In this document: positions 34,155-46,301 of the stretch, in pieces
Layout: each line of letters begins with the position of its first letter
Position numbering within the stretch: position 1 is the first letter of the stretch
Origin: Leucogyrophana mollusca
Taxonomy: Eukaryota > Basidiomycota > Agaricomycetes > Boletales
Direction of reading: 5' to 3'
Length of the DNA: 64,000 nucleotides
Assembly (NCBI GenBank): GCA_021014945.1
Contig: MU266342.1
Location: 163,856-227,855, forward strand
Program-made: the position numbers and the translations under genes
The notes under the pieces: generated by a model
The model's input: the letters and a program-made list of their open reading frames with translations, nothing else
What the model was told of the DNA's origin: nothing
Database searches by the model: none

Positions 34155-34953
34155 CTGTGAAAAGCGCTCTTTATATATTATTATAGACTGTTTTAGACCT
34201 TACGCTCCATACATTATCGTCTTCCCGTACTGCAAACCACAGGCGCCCAGGAAGGAGGGGAAGATAGCCTGCGGTGGTGCCAAGTGTCTGAAGACTTTGA
34301 GCCTGAGCCTCTCCGAGAGATCGATCTGGGATTTCGTCGTGACGGGCTGTGACGCCCAGTGACCAGTTTGTTTTCTTTCCCATCTGCAACCTGACTTCAG
34401 GTGCAATGATACAGCAACAAAACCCATCTGGGTAACAAGAGGTACTTGTGATGTCCGTGCATTGCGCGCTGTGTTTGATGCTTCGGATGTCGAAAGCGGA
34501 TCAATTGGATTATCGAAGAATCCGGCATGCGCCAGGGGTCGACTGAGGCAAAGACGGACGAACATCCCACAAAAAATGTCGTCATTTCGTCCGATTAATT
34601 GAAGTCGAGGCTGCGAGTGAAGACGATCGAATTTGTAGCGGTGAGCCCTCGGGTCGCCAAAGGGCTGAAGCACTGAACGACCGTAGCACCCATACACGGG
34701 AGGGAACTGTGATAACGGAGCTGTTGTTCTGTAGAGTGCAGCTATCAGGCTGGTGGTTTTAGAGGCCTGCCATCTAGCAACTGGATCGCGCTCAGTGAGC
34801 GCATTGAGCTCACCTGGATGGTTGAGGCCCACTGAAACACCGCCACCACGTTTGCACGCGCCAATTAGACGCGAAAAGACCTGCCCTAATTCACGATCGC
34901 CTCGCGTCTCACTTTAACGCTTGCCCTTCGTCACCGCTCTAATCACGTCCACC
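34155..34953. other. Intergenic, MCM5 upstream region
   Basis: A minus-strand frame of about 210 codons covers 34200-34832 but opens with GTG and shows no domain or splice signal. I do not support it as a gene. The last 100 bases hold the likely MCM5 promoter. Confidence 0.5.
34868..34878 (+). promoter_or_regulatory. MBF/E2F-like element before MCM5
   Basis: GACGCGAAAAG (reverse CTTTTCGCGTC) resembles the CGCGAAA core of MBF/SBF and E2F sites that drive G1/S genes. It lies about 75 bases upstream of the MCM5 ATG. Confidence 0.4.
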
Positions 34954-37837
<2,884 letters not shown>

Positions 37838-37983
37838 TAGAGTTGTGCCATGCTTGTCAATCTTGCTTTGAGGATTGTATTTTGAATATCACTTGTAGCA
37901 GACTATCATTTGTAACCAGCTTCGTTGATTTGTTTTTTGGTGCAAGGCAGCGCCATAATGACTACAATCCTGTAATCCCCATC

Positions 37984-38067
37984 GCCCGCCTAGCTCAATC
38001 GGATAGAGCGTCAGACTCTTATGACTAGGCGATCTGAAGGCTGCGAGTTCGACCCTCGCGGTGGGCT
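37984..38067 (+). tRNA. tRNA-Lys (anticodon CTT) with 10-nt intron
   Basis: Acceptor GCCCGCC/GGTGGGC, D arm GCTC..GAGC with an enlarged loop, anticodon stem TCAGA/TCTGA, anticodon CTT, T arm GCGAG-TTCGACC-CTCGC, discriminator T. A 10-nt intron (38022-38031, TGACTAGGCG) sits one base 3' of the anticodon, the canonical place. A TTTTT terminator follows at about 38071-38076. Confidence 0.93.
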
Positions 38068-38440
38068 ATCAGTTTTTCATCCGTTGTTTTGTTTTTTCAG
38101 AGCTGCCCAGATCACGAAAGGGTATCTAACAATGGTCCACGAGATGTTACTGGAGGGCATATGTTCTTTCGGATGGCTAGCAGATGTGGCTCAAGCAGAT
38201 TTGATACCATGGGGAGGCGGAAGGAAATGAGCCTGAGTGCACGTGCAAGATTCATCTATCAGCACTCCACTGGCTTAAGCTTCCCGCTCGAGCTACCGCA
38301 GCTAGTCTGCACAGCACTCCCAACGTACGCTTACGGCCTTCGAGTCCGATAGATGGGTAATTGTATTGGACTCGGAGAAATCTTGGGCCTTTGTGACTTG
38401 TGGAACAGACGTCGAACGAAAAAAAAGTATCAAAACGATT
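38068..38440. other. Spacer between convergent lysine tRNA genes
   Basis: Both tRNA genes terminate into this spacer. Open frames here are short and the sequence has no recognisable gene. Confidence 0.5.
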
Positions 38441-38542
38441 AGCCCACCGCGAGGGTCGAACTCGCAGCCTTCAGATCACCGCCGTTGCTTGGATCGCACA
38501 AACGTAAAAGTCTGACGCTCTATCCGATTGAGCTAGGCGGGC
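38441..38542 (-). tRNA. tRNA-Lys (anticodon TTT) with 28-nt intron
   Basis: On the minus strand this gene has the same 74-nt body as the neighbouring CTT gene except for the anticodon base (TTT). The anticodon loop is followed after one base by a 28-nt intron (CGTTTGTGCGATCC...). Acceptor, D, T arms and discriminator T are identical. A T-run follows on the minus strand near 38425. Confidence 0.92.
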
Positions 38543-39192
38543 GGTGTCAATGTTGTATTGCTAGATTATATGATTGGATTTGACCCTGGAAGGTCTCATC
38601 TCTTCCTTAGCCAATGCAAGAATGAGGATGAGCGAGCCTGCGAGGACAGAAGCGGAGGCTTAGCAGCGATTAAGCCTCTCTGACGTTACATGTTCGGAGG
38701 GTTACGGGGCGAGGGGCCGTCGCGGAAAGACTACGGTGAGGTCGCTGGCGTTCATCTATATGTTCGTTTTCCGAGCGGGGGGGATAAAGATTGGGCAGAA
38801 CACCAGCCTGGGGCCGTCAAAGGCGGTATAACTTTTACTGTTGGCGTAGATGCAAGGAGGTGCGCTCTGCGGAAGTTGAAGGAGGGTTCCCTGCAGGTGT
38901 CCTCGTGCAAGTTGGAAGTGCTGGAAGCGAGCCAAAGGGTGGCCTTGAATCTTGGGATCAATCATAATAAGAACTTGCAATTAGTTTGTAACCTATTCAT
39001 TTATTTATATAAGTTCGACTACGCGTCATGTGACCATGTTTGCCTTGTCACGCGCTCAGTCGCGGGTTGGACCGCCGCGTCGAGTTGTCGATCACAGACT
39101 CGGTCATCTCAAAGGCCAAGGACTCAGATTGCCACAAATCCGCACATCTTTCCGCTTGAGGCCGCCCAAACGATTCTCAGTCGTAGCGAGCT
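38543..39192. other. Intergenic, upstream of the SprT-like gene
   Basis: A + strand frame at 38690-39196 is open for 168 codons but its composition shifts to frame noise near the end and no motif is seen. I treat the stretch as promoter and leader. Confidence 0.45.
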
Positions 39193-41304
39193 ATGAGGAA
39201 TAAGGTCCTTGCGGAGGATGTTGTCCCAGACAGCGAGGATGAGAGAGAGTGGTACGTGTTTCTCGTACTATAGACATGCAGTGGGGTCGAACATCATCAC
39301 AGGGACAGGGCTGCGGGCAGAAAGGGTGGCAAAGCCTCAGCGATGGAAGTCATAGAAATATTCTCTTCTGACGAGGAAGAGTAAGTACATCAGCTCTGCC
39401 TTCAGCTTACGGAGCAGCAATGTCTCCTCGGTTCCTTCACGTCGACTAACGCGCTCGTCGGTCTGATTAGAGGTGCGCCACCCCCAACCGAAAGCCGTGC
39501 ATCCACGACGTGCGCATGCACCATCGTCTCTTTCCTACACTCTTGACTAACGCTGAGACATAGCAGTCATCTGGGAGACGGCCACGCCGCGAATGATAAC
39601 TCTAATGATCGCTATAACTCGAAGGCTCCCACTAGAGGATCCACCGTTAGCAAAACCAGCTCACTTCGCCAAATTGAAATCATCGAAATAACAGATAGCA
39701 GTGACAGCTCTTGCGAACTCCCTGATCAACTATCCAAATTGGCCCGGACGCCTGTTAAGTCGAAACCTAATCACAAAAAGTCTATTTTCCGACCGCCTAC
39801 GCGGCAATTCGCTCCACTATACGCAGATGATGATGAATTTGATCCCTGGGACGATCAAAACGACGGCGCTATTCTAACTTTGTGGGTAACTTATGGGGTC
39901 TTGTGTGCTTCGGCTCAATGGCTACTTAGAAACGACCCGCGGAGTGCTCGCAAGCCCATACGTAGGAGCCCTGAGTCCCGTTTCCACTCTCGCGGCTCGT
40001 CTCCCACCAAATCATCGACGTCTACTTTGGTCATCGAAAAGACAGGCTCAGACTCCGACAGCGATGCGAGCAATGCTGCTCCCGTTCCTCCAACGCCACG
40101 CCGTGGCCCTGCAGCGTCCTTGAACAAATCCCCGGTCAAAACACCACGCATCACGAAGAAAGCACAGGCCGCTGCAGAACAAGCGCGTCGCGAGAAATAT
40201 GCCAGCGAGCCATTTGTTGAGCTCAACCGGACAGTTTTCAATGGCGGCTTACCGAAAGAAACCAAGTTAAATTGGAGCAAACGCCTCCTAACAACAGCGG
40301 GAAAAGCGAGATGGCATCGGCGAGTTTAATATCACCCGTATTCCAAGCGTGCATTGACTTGGTAAACAATAGTTCCAGAGACGGTGTTGATACCACTGAG
40401 ATTGAACTAGCCACCAAGATTCTCGACTGTGACGGTACGATATCCCCTCTCCCCCTATCTGCTAGTACCAGAGACTCTCATCTGCAACACCTCAGAGCGG
40501 ATTCGAAACACCCTTTCTCATGAAATGTGCCACTTGGCGTGTTGGATAATTAACAACGACCCGAAAGAAGGCCACGGAAGAGCTTTCAAGACATGGTTCG
40601 CACTTCACGCCGTTCTGCAAGTGCAAAAAACTACTCACTGAGCCAACATCAGGGCAGCCAGAGTGACGCGAAAGCGTCCAGAAATCGAAATCTCGGTCAG
40701 TCCCTGTGAAGCACCAACTACAGTACGCTGACGCTTTCTAGACAAGGCACAATTATGAGATATCATATCCATATGAATGGAGTATGTATCATGGTTGTAT
40801 TTCTGTTGTGCCAGTCTAACCGTCCTGAATGCAAGAATGCGAACAGTGCTCCAAGATGTGAGTAGCCATTCACTTGCATCATCATGACCTATTCCTGAGT
40901 GCCCCTTCTTTAGATACGGCCGGTATAGCAAATCCATTCGCCCAGATGAATGTGGTGAGTCCAACCCCTCGACTGTTTATCCAATGTTGAAAGTGCCTTT
41001 CGCGATAGTTTGCGGTGCCTGTAAAGTAGGAAAACTAATACCACTCTTCACCCAAAGAGCTCCAAGAACCCCGAAAGTCAGCAGAAATGCGATTAGTTCC
41101 CCGCAAGGTGCGTCTCCTGTCACTGGTCAACCACCCTAGTAATTCATAATCCAAGGTTCCCCGCATGCTACCCCTACTGTGTCCGGCCGCGGGTCTATCG
41201 CGATGCCGGGATCTCTGTACGACATCTCGTCCGGGTCTGAAGATGATGTTGCGAGTTTAGTGACCGCCATTGGTGGTGTGATGATCGGTGATGGTACCCT
41301 TTGA
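39193..41304 (+). CDS. SprT-like metalloprotease, GCNA-type
   Basis: Zinc protease of the SprT family, likely acting on DNA-protein crosslinks in the nucleus. The first half is acidic, Ser-rich and disordered, beginning MRNKVLAEDVVPDSEDERE. It has two hydrophobic-acidic stretches (VIEIFSSDEEE and IEIIEITDSSDSS) that fit SUMO-interacting motifs, and AILTL as a weaker third. The protease domain starts near VELNRTVFNGGLP. It carries HEMCH (HExxH) in LSHEMCHLACWIINNDPKEG, with the third ligand in HGRAFKTW. A zinc ribbon follows over three small exons: YPYEWKCEQCSK, then CVCGACKVGKLIPLF. The order IDR-SIM-SprT-zinc ribbon matches GCNA rather than Spartan or Wss1. It ends IGDGTL. Confidence 0.85.
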
Positions 41305-41655
41305 TTGCCCCGCATACCATGTCGCACTAGGTGCTCCTGAATATTTGCGGGTAACTCAACTGGCCTGCGCGCGTTGCTGGCATGAGGGGTGGAAAGGGTT
41401 GCGGGGGATTATGCAATAGTCTTCTATGTAGAGTCAATGGGACACTGGTACCTGGAGGTGGGTCGCTAAGTTGCGTCCAGCATCGTTCAAACGAGATTCG
41501 AAACCTTTCGAGTATGATGAATTTTGACTAATAAGGAGGTGCTAAAATTGTGCTAAAGATACAATGAGCCATCAGGTGTGATACAATACAACCTTCGTGA
41601 TTAAGAACGAGCCACAAGCGCGATAAATCCAACTAAATATCACCCTCCATACTAT
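41305..41655. other. Intergenic, convergent 3' flanks
   Basis: The stretch lies between the 3' ends of the SprT-like gene and the second P450. No gene is supported. Confidence 0.5.
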
Positions 41656-43788
41656 CTACACAACATATCGCCCTACCTTCACAGGCAATCTAGCACCATA
41701 CTCGAACTGGTCGTATACGTACGGTCGCGTCAAGATGGCATTGAACTTTTGAATGTCGGCGGCAGGTTCGAAGACAAAGTGTGGGAGGAGAGTTGCGAGG
41801 AAAACCTTGGTTTCTAGGATAGAGATCTTCCAACCGGGGCACGAGTGCGGTCCAAAGGAGAACGTCATAAGGTTGGCGATGCCCGGGTGTGATGGCGCAC
41901 GCGCTTGAAGGGGGAGGGATGCCCAGCGGTCAGGTCTGTTAACGAGGATCATCAGGATCCCCTCAGGAAAAAAGGAGGAAGACACATACTTAAAGGTCCT
42001 GGCATCGTCTCCCCAAATGTCGGTGCTGAAGTTGAGTGCCTCAATGGGAACGTGGACATAGGAACCCTTGCGAATCGGGATCGTCTCGCCTGCACGGACG
42101 ACAGTGCCGTTGCGCAAAAGGATAGGTGAGGAAATAGGAATAGCGTCATCGCGAGTCGCTACGCGTATCGTGCCATGCACCGGGGGACAGAGGCGAAGTG
42201 TTTCTCGGACCACTGCATCAAGGAAAGGCAGGACATCGATCGCGTCCGCGTGTGCATATGGCGAGTGCACAGATGAAGCGTTGAGCGGTGAATTAGACGA
42301 ACACGACGAAAGCGAAAGTATTTCGTCTCGCAGACGCGTTTGAACATCGGGGTGGAGGGAGAGCAGGTGAACACACCACGAGATGGCCAGGGAAGTGGAG
42401 TCGGAGCCCGCGAAAAGGAAAGTGGAAAGCTGGTCGAGAAGGTCGGCATCAGACAACCGCTTCGAAGGATCGGACGAAAGATTGGATTTGACTGCAAAGT
42501 AAAATGAGCCATCCCATCATAGCAGAGGAGTGTTCTCCTTACTGAGTAAACTGAGGATGTCTTTCTCCTTGATTTCTTTGGCGCTTGCCTTCTCGGCGAG
42601 GATCGCGGATTTCTTGCTTTGTACAAGTTGTTTCCCAGCTTCGTAGATAACTCGCAGACTTTCGTCTGTGGTCCGAGAACCTTCATCTGGCTAAAATGGC
42701 GGTACGAAACTAAGCCCATGTTTGGCATGGAACGACAGGGATACTCACGAAAAGCTTGTCGATGATCGGGAAGTACAGTTTAAGAAGCCCCTTCAAGCCA
42801 GGACCTTTATCCGCGACGTTGAACATTTTCCGATAGGCTAGATAAACCTCTTCCGACTCGTCTTGAAGGGAATGGAAGTGGTAGTCAAAGCCCGCGAGTC
42901 CGATGACATCGAACGTCGCGCGTGAGATCCAATGAGAGATGTCAATAACAGTCTCAGCCAACGAGTGGGGTGGTGAATAAGGCGGAGGAGGGAGTGGGGG
43001 GAACGCGGGTGAGTCGGAAGGTGTCGGGTGAGATATCATAGTGTCCCAGCGATCACGAAGCTCTTCAGCCTTCTGGAAGAAGATCGGAGTCATCGCTTTC
43101 ACAGCTTGTACGGAGAAAGCGGGCATTATCAGCTTTCGCTGCGAAATTCCAGGTTAAGTGAGTTGAGATGGGCATAAAGGCAATTAACTGTACCAATGTC
43201 TTGTGCTCCTCGCCTTCCATCGCAAAAACACCTATGAAAGTCATACAATCAGGGAAACGAAGATTAAGCACCAAATGAAACCGACCTCGACCCAATAGTC
43301 GGGAAAGGAGTGTTCTCGTTTGCCAGGGCTTTTCATAGACGGGTGAATTCAGAATATGGGAAATGACGCGAAAATCCAAAGACATGAGACGATAGTCGTG
43401 CTACATCATCATGTCGCGATCAGCCTCGCATAATGACACGGACATGCAAGCTAGACACGCACTTTTCCAAAACCATTGAATCGAAAAGTCTTACCGTATG
43501 CTTTACTCCAGTTTTCGTGTGTATCTGGAGATATGCTAGGGCTAACAACCTCGTCGATAAGTACGAAGGGTCAATAGAAATCACCAACGCTTACTCCATG
43601 ACTTCACGAAAATGGTTCTGGAGCGCAGATCCCTCTGGACCTTGCATGTTCTTGAGGGGGTCAGATATCGGCGCCACAAGCAGGAGGTTAATCAGCCACA
43701 CCAGTCCCCTTGCTAGCGAAAGCAAGAAGACAATTCCGCAGGCCTTGAGCACAGTGAGCACAAGTGATAGCCAGGGGGAGGTGGACAT
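41656..43788 (-). CDS. Cytochrome P450 monooxygenase
   Basis: Starts MSTSPWLSLVLTVLKACGIV with two hydrophobic N-terminal segments (LLSLARGLVWLINLLLV). Domain blocks follow: FRVISHILNSPVYEKPWQTR, LLGRGVFAMEGEEHKTLRK, and the I-helix FLFAGSDSTSLAISW with the acid-alcohol pair intact. ExxR is ETLRLCPPVHGTIR. The loop before the haem reads PDRWASLPLQ, and the haem loop is FSFGPHSCPGWKISILETK with its Cys ligand. It ends ARLPVKVGRYVV. The ATG at 43788 was chosen because the frame upstream has no earlier ATG. About eight introns. Substrate unknown. It is unrelated in detail to the P450 at 23.7 kb. Confidence 0.88.
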
Positions 43789-44190
43789 TGCGATAAAGTC
43801 CCGTAGCTTGGGGGAATTATCGCTTGGGTTTTGAGATATTGGGGACGACAAGACGGCGAGTCTTGATGTGGTCCGCTTGAGAGAGAGAAGGCCCTGGTTT
43901 TCTTGATTGCATTTGCCTTAAAGCTGGGTGTGGGTCCAATATTCGATGCTGTAATAACTGGAATACCGGCTAATCCCGAACTCGAACAGGAAACATAAAA
44001 CGAACATCTCTTTTAGGCAGCTCCCGCAAATATCCGGGGAGAGAAGGACGAGGGAAGGAGCAGATGAGGCTTGGATGAGGCCGACTTTTAAGCAAGGGAT
44101 ACTTGCTTGTTATGACAGTGGCGTGGTCGCACCGATAACGAGGTATAGCAATGTCCATTCATCATATGCATAAAAAGTCCACAAAGCAAG
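43789..44190. other. Intergenic, P450 promoter and 3' flank of the next gene
   Basis: No gene is supported. The minus-strand P450 promoter should lie in the left part of this stretch. Confidence 0.45.
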
Positions 44191-46301
44191 TTATACGATA
44201 GCAAATACTGCAAAGAAAGCAAGGAAGGAAACAATTCCGATTATACCTCTCTTCCCTTCCGAGGTTGGCATGATGTTCGATCTATGTTCGAGGTCAGGTA
44301 GGTGGACCGGTTGGTGAGGCGAGCTCCAGCCGCCAAATGATCCAGGAGTTTGATAAGACCGACCAAACATCAACGAAAGGAGGGGAGAAGAAAAGGCGCC
44401 AGGGGAACAAAAAGTCATTTAGCAGAGCGGATCGAGAGAGCAAAAGGGACTTGTGGCCTAATCCCGTGCCGCAAACGAATATACAGGAGGAAGCCATTGC
44501 AGGCGACTTGTGGCCGAGCGTTTGAACCACTTGAGGGGTTCAAGTGTCGACAAAGACGCAGTTCTAGAGGCAAAAGATAGATAGAAGGGGTCCGGGAAGG
44601 TATACGATATCTGATGCAACGATACTTGATGGAAACTTGAGGTGGCGTGACTAGGCGTATATACTTGAACCGCGGTGATCGTTCCGCCCTGTGAGATATG
44701 GTCAGTGTCGGTAAACACAAATAAGCAGGGCGTTGCATACTTCTGGAGGCAAGGGAGGGGACCTTAGTAACTAAAGGAGGCGTCGAGCCCGTGGAGCGCC
44801 GCGCTGCGGCAAGGTTTTCTGCACGGGACTGCGCTAGCGCGTTGTCGAGTGCCTCAAGCGAGGATGATGAAGACAAGACGACGCTCGCTGAAGATACATG
44901 TGAGCAATAGCTTACATATCGTTAGAAGGGGTACCGCACCGTTCGTCTTTGTCGTTGATAACTTCTTGGAAACAGGGACTACCTTTGCAATAGATTTCTT
45001 AATGGGTGCTGACTTCACGCCAACGCTGGCAACAGCGGGACTCTTGACATCTACCCACACCGTCACAACATGTGGGGGAAGGTATGTCGGAATGGCAACT
45101 CACCCTTGACTGTCTTTGAAAACCCTTTGGGAAGGCCAGGGAGTAGGGACTTTCGAGGAGGAAGACTCAAGACCTTCTTAGGCTTGACGGTTGGAACAGT
45201 CTTAGCAGCCTTCTGGTTCGTCGATGCGCCAGATGTAGCTAAACCCGAGTTCAATTTGAAATCAGACATGTAAAGGAAGGGCGGCTTACATGGGACTGAG
45301 ACAGTTGAGCCAGTGCGGGAGATTGAGGCTAACGTAGACCGGTTCTCTTTATCAGCATACTCGGCGCGGGTGGGGGGAACAGGACCCTTTCCGTCTATTC
45401 ATAAACTGTGGGTGTGTAGGGGGTTGCAGCGTGTAACGGACTTACATTTGACGACTTTCGAGAACCTACTAGGGACACCGGGGAGCAAAGACTTGCGGGG
45501 GGCTTGCGCGGGGAGGGTCGAGATCTTCATAGGCTCAGCAGTGGGGACGACCTTCACGTCAACCGTCTCGCTCGCTAGAGTACTAGACGCAGCTGCGAAC
45601 AGGTAAGTTTAAAATCAGCCTGTTACTGCACGTGACTCACATGAGACGGCAGAGATGGTACGTGTGAGGGTCGTGCCTGTTGAAGAAGCAGAAAAAATCT
45701 CCTTGTCGTCCTCCGTGCAAGGTGATCGGACCTTGATGTCCTCGGCGTCGGAAGCTAGCGCAGTATATTAGTTGAGTAAGTAGCAATCACACATCAAGAT
45801 CATACCTGGCATCAGCCCTCTTTCTATGAGGCGGCGAGCGACCTCTGGGTGAATCTTTACGCGACGAGCATCCTTCGCGCTCTGGCCGGAAGCCTCCAGT
45901 GACATGCGGGCTGTCTTGTCAAGCGTCACAGAAAGCTTGAGCGACGCGAGTTCGGCCTCGCAGACGGCGATCTTCTGGGTCATCTCCCGGCGGAGGGAGT
46001 CGAAGACCGCCTGTTGGCGTTGCTGTTCACGTGCCGTATTGACTAACTCGGTGAGTAAATTTCCCCGGAAGACCTCATACTCCTTCTCGTTGTTCTTCAT
46101 GCGAGTGCGGATAGACTTGTATTTTGCCCGTTCCTCTGCGAGCTCCATGACCAAGTCCGCGATGAGAGTCTGTTGGCCGACAACCATGGCGGATAGAGCA
46201 GTGAACTTGACTCCGAGATCTTCTTGGGCGATAGGGTCCCCGGGCTGATCCACGACGGGGAGAATGGCGGCCATGTCGGGGTTCTTGAGGACCTGCTCCA
46301 T
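44191..46301 (-). CDS. Tail-anchored coiled-coil protein with a duplicated exon pair
   Basis: I do not recognise the family. It starts MEQVLKNPDMAAILPVVDQP. A coiled coil of roughly 120 residues follows (from MELAEERAKYKSIRTRMKNN to ASLKLSVTLDKTARMSLEAS). The block RRVKIHPEVARRLIERGLMP comes next. The middle is Ser/Thr/Pro/Lys-rich and holds two copies of a unit: RKSLLPGVPSRFSKVVK and RKSLLPGLPKGFSKTVK, each preceded by VVPTAEP or TVPTVKP. The last exon ends GKRGIIGIVSFLAFFAVFAIV, a single C-terminal membrane helix, so a tail-anchored membrane protein is inferred. Several introns of about 50 nt are read. Exon borders between 44400 and 44800 are the least certain. Confidence 0.65.
45080..45720 (-). 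repeat. Tandem duplication of an exon pair
   Basis: Two successive units within the coiled-coil gene each consist of a small Ser/Thr exon (TRTISAVS / SRTGSTVSVP), an intron, and a larger exon ending at a donor after KVVK or KTVK. The larger exons share RKSLLPG-P--FSK-VK. Introns sit at matching places with the same phase. Confidence 0.65.

Noticed and set aside
34200..34832. Minus-strand open frame of about 210 codons upstream of MCM5
   Set aside because: It opens with GTG, has no domain, signal or splice-linked exon, and lies across a promoter region.
38441..38542. Reading the inverted tRNA-Lys pair as ends of a mobile element
   Set aside because: The inverted arms are complete tRNA genes with correct folds and terminators, and the spacer has no transposase.
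38690..39196. Plus-strand 168-codon frame before the SprT gene
   Set aside because: It overlaps the SprT start out of frame and contains no recognisable motif.
41656..43788. Possible biosynthetic gene cluster around the P450s and the FAD monooxygenase
   Set aside because: The oxidases are 16-18 kb apart with housekeeping genes between them, and no core synthase is present.
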